The translations under genes were made by a program, and so were the position numbers. Positions 62,387-64,000 of a stretch of 64,000 nucleotides of DNA are shown piece after piece. The stretch spans positions 35,337 through 99,336 of the forward strand of contig JAAYUD010000078.1 in assembly GCA_012517855.1 (NCBI GenBank), in the 5' to 3' direction. The notes under the pieces are model-generated. The model made no database searches. It saw only the letters and a list, made by a program, of their open reading frames with translations, and was not told the origin of the DNA. Position 1 is the stretch's first letter. Each line of letters begins with the position of its first letter. This DNA is from Bacteroidales bacterium (GTDB lineage: Bacteria > Bacteroidota > Bacteroidia > Bacteroidales > Bacteroidaceae).

Positions 62387-64000
62387 ATGAGAAAATGGCG
62401 CATAGAAGATTCCGAGGAACTCTACAACATTAATGGATGGGGAGCTCCCTATTTTGCTATTAACGAAAAAGGGCATGTTGAAGTCACCCCCCGTCAAGGT
62501 AGTGTCGGGGTAGATCTTAAAGATCTTGTCGACGAATTGGCGTTGCGGGATGTAACGGCTCCTATGTTGATACGTTTCCCCGATATCTTGGATAATCGTA
62601 TTGAAGCGACTGCAAAGTGTTTTCAACAAGCATCGGAAGAATATGGATATAAAGCTCAAAACTTTATTATCTATCCGATAAAAGTGAATCAGATGCGTCC
62701 CGTTGTTGAAGAGATAATCAGTCACGGGAAAAAATTCAATCTTGGATTGGAAGCTGGTTCTAAGCCTGAGCTTCATGCTGTTATTGCTGTCAATGCAGAT
62801 ACCGACTCGCTCATTATTTGTAACGGCTATAAAGATGAGAGCTATATAGAGCTTGCATTATTAGCTCAAAAGATGGGTAAGCGTATCTTTCTGGTCGTCG
62901 AAAAAATGAACGAGTTGAAGCTTATTGCTAAAATGGCAAAACAACTGAATGTTCGTCCTAATATAGGTATTCGCATTAAATTGGCTTCTTCGGGTAGTGG
63001 TAAATGGGAAGAATCGGGTGGTGATGCCAGTAAGTTCGGTTTGACTTCCAGTGAATTGCTTGAAGCTCTTAACTTTCTGGAAGAAAAGGAAATGAAAGAT
63101 TGTCTTAAATTAATTCATTTTCATATTGGCAGCCAGGTTACCAAAATACGGCGCATAAAGACAGCCCTTCGCGAAGCGGCTCAATTCTACGTTCAGATTT
63201 ATTCTTTGGGGTTTGCTATTCAGTTTGTTGATATTGGAGGTGGATTGGGAGTAGACTATGATGGGACACGTTCGTCAAGTAGTGAAAGCAGCGTTAACTA
63301 TTCATTGCAGGAGTATGTTAACGACTCGATTTCAACTCTTGTTGATGTGAGCGATAAGAACAATGTACCTCATCCTAATATTATTACAGAAAGTGGCAGG
63401 GCGCTTACCGCTCATCATTCGGTATTGATCTGTGAAGTGCTTGAAACGGCATCTTTGCCGGAATGGGACGATGATGAAGAGGTGACTAAAGATGATCATG
63501 AACTGTTGCAGGAAATGTACAATATATGGGATACATTGAATCAAAATAGAATGTATGAAGACTGGCATGATGCCCAACAAATTCGTGAAGAGGCATTGGA
63601 TTTGTTTAGTCATGGATTGGTGGATCTTGAAACTCGTGCCAAAATAGAGCGGCTTTATTGGTCTATCACTCGTGAAGTAAATGTTATAGCTAAAGGTATG
63701 AAACATGCTCCCGATGAATTTCGCGGGTTGTCAAAACTCCTTGCTGACAAATATTTTTGTAATTTTTCTATTTTTCAATCGTTGCCAGATTCATGGGCTA
63801 TCGATCAGATATTTCCTATTATGCCCATACAGCGTCTCGATGAGAAGCCCGATCGTTCGGCAACGTTGCAAGACATTACTTGTGATTCTGATGGCAAGAT
63901 AGCCAATTTTATTTCGCCTAAGGGTGTCAGCGATTTTATGCCTATACATAATTTTAAGAATAAAGAACCTTATTTTATAGGTGTGTTTCTTGTCGGTGCT
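62387..64000 (+). CDS. speA: Biosynthetic arginine decarboxylase, N-terminal part (runs off the window)
   Basis: PLP enzyme converting arginine to agmatine for polyamine synthesis. The first 538 codons are in the window, with no stop before the right edge. N-terminus MRKWRIEDSEELYNINGWG, the PLP lysine in FIIYPIKVNQMRP, GLEAGSKPEL, the HFHIGSQ block and VDIGGGLGVDYDGTRSS are all typical of the SpeA alanine-racemase-fold barrel; the region about 370-440 is the helical insert of this family (AQQIREEALDLFSHG). The start ATG at 62387 gives the known family start. No other polyamine gene is visible. Confidence 0.95.
   Translation, partial: MRKWRIEDSEELYNINGWGAPYFAINEKGHVEVTPRQGSVGVDLKDLVDELALRDVTAPMLIRFPDILDNRIEATAKCFQQASEEYGYKAQNFIIYPIKVNQMRPVVEEIISHGKKFNLGLEAGSKPELHAVIAVNADTDSLIICNGYKDESYIELALLAQKMGKRIFLVVEKMNELKLIAKMAKQLNVRPNIGIRIKLASSGSGKWEESGGDASKFGLTSSELLEALNFLEEKEMKDCLKLIHFHIGSQVTKIRRIKTALREAAQFYVQIYSLGFAIQFVDIGGGLGVDYDGTRSSSSESSVNYSLQEYVNDSISTLVDVSDKNNVPHPNIITESGRALTAHHSVLICEVLETASLPEWDDDEEVTKDDHELLQEMYNIWDTLNQNRMYEDWHDAQQIREEALDLFSHGLVDLETRAKIERLYWSITREVNVIAKGMKHAPDEFRGLSKLLADKYFCNFSIFQSLPDSWAIDQIFPIMPIQRLDEKPDRSATLQDITCDSDGKIANFISPKGVSDFMPIHNFKNKEPYFIGVFLVGA

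Overview
The window comes from a Bacteroidales chromosome, most likely Bacteroides or a close relative. Three things point there. Many genes are preceded by the Bacteroidetes -7 element TAnnTTTG, in several cases with a -33 TTTG 19 to 21 nt upstream. Most genes lack a strong Shine-Dalgarno sequence. The gene content (DUF4271-hemD-rnpA, S46 dipeptidyl peptidase, succinate CoA-transferase, DUF2723 membrane protein) is typical of the order. No phage, IS element or CRISPR array was seen, so this is mainly core chromosome with surface-polysaccharide genes at the right end.

Layout. 1-6.7 kb: 5' part of leuS, a small conserved membrane protein, a succinyl-CoA:acetate CoA-transferase, a PBP4-type lipoprotein overlapping a dihydrolipoamide dehydrogenase, and rubrerythrin. 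6.9-12.4 kb: mutS, the ychF-lgt operon, a region with a strong hairpin and candidate small RNA, and a secreted Cys/Lys-rich small protein. 12.6-20 kb: a two-component pair; LOG-family gene, DUF4271 gene, hemD and rnpA followed by a yidD-tatD fused reading frame; tyrS and tRNA-Gln; then nested palindromic repeats. 20.1-28 kb (minus): DUF2723 glycosyltransferase-like gene, polysaccharide deacetylase, queG, and upstream polA. 28-37.5 kb: polyprenyl synthetase, the minus-strand cluster mnmG-uvrC-dtd-mazG-deoC with a parS-like palindrome between mnmG and uvrC, a 1.1 kb gene-poor stretch, ybeY and an SpmA/SpmB-like membrane protein. 37.6-43.2 kb: AlkD-like protein, ruvB, a flippase and a DPP7-type S46 peptidase.

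43.3-52.3 kb is the most distinctive part. A well-spaced promoter and a leader of about 620 nt with a small ORF precede five tightly packed genes: a membrane-anchored HEAT-like protein, a processive GT2 polysaccharide synthase, a TPR protein ending in an outer-membrane beta-barrel, a DUF4838 lipoprotein and a DUF1573 lipoprotein. By architecture this is a synthase-dependent exopolysaccharide system (inner-membrane synthase, periplasmic TPR, outer-membrane pore, surface or periplasmic enzyme) whose product cannot be named from sequence.

52.4-60.6 kb is a second surface-glycan cluster: sugar aminotransferase, RfbF-type cytidylyltransferase, GT4, LicD, MsbA-like ABC exporter, UXS-like epimerase/decarboxylase and UDP-sugar dehydrogenase. 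The window ends with an RNase H carrying a viroplasmin-like N-terminus, aroK and the 5' part of speA.

A recurring intergenic motif, (AT)AAGGACGAA, occurs beside palindromes at three separate sites (about 2.95, 20.0 and 35.25 kb) and may mark an uncharacterised repeat family.
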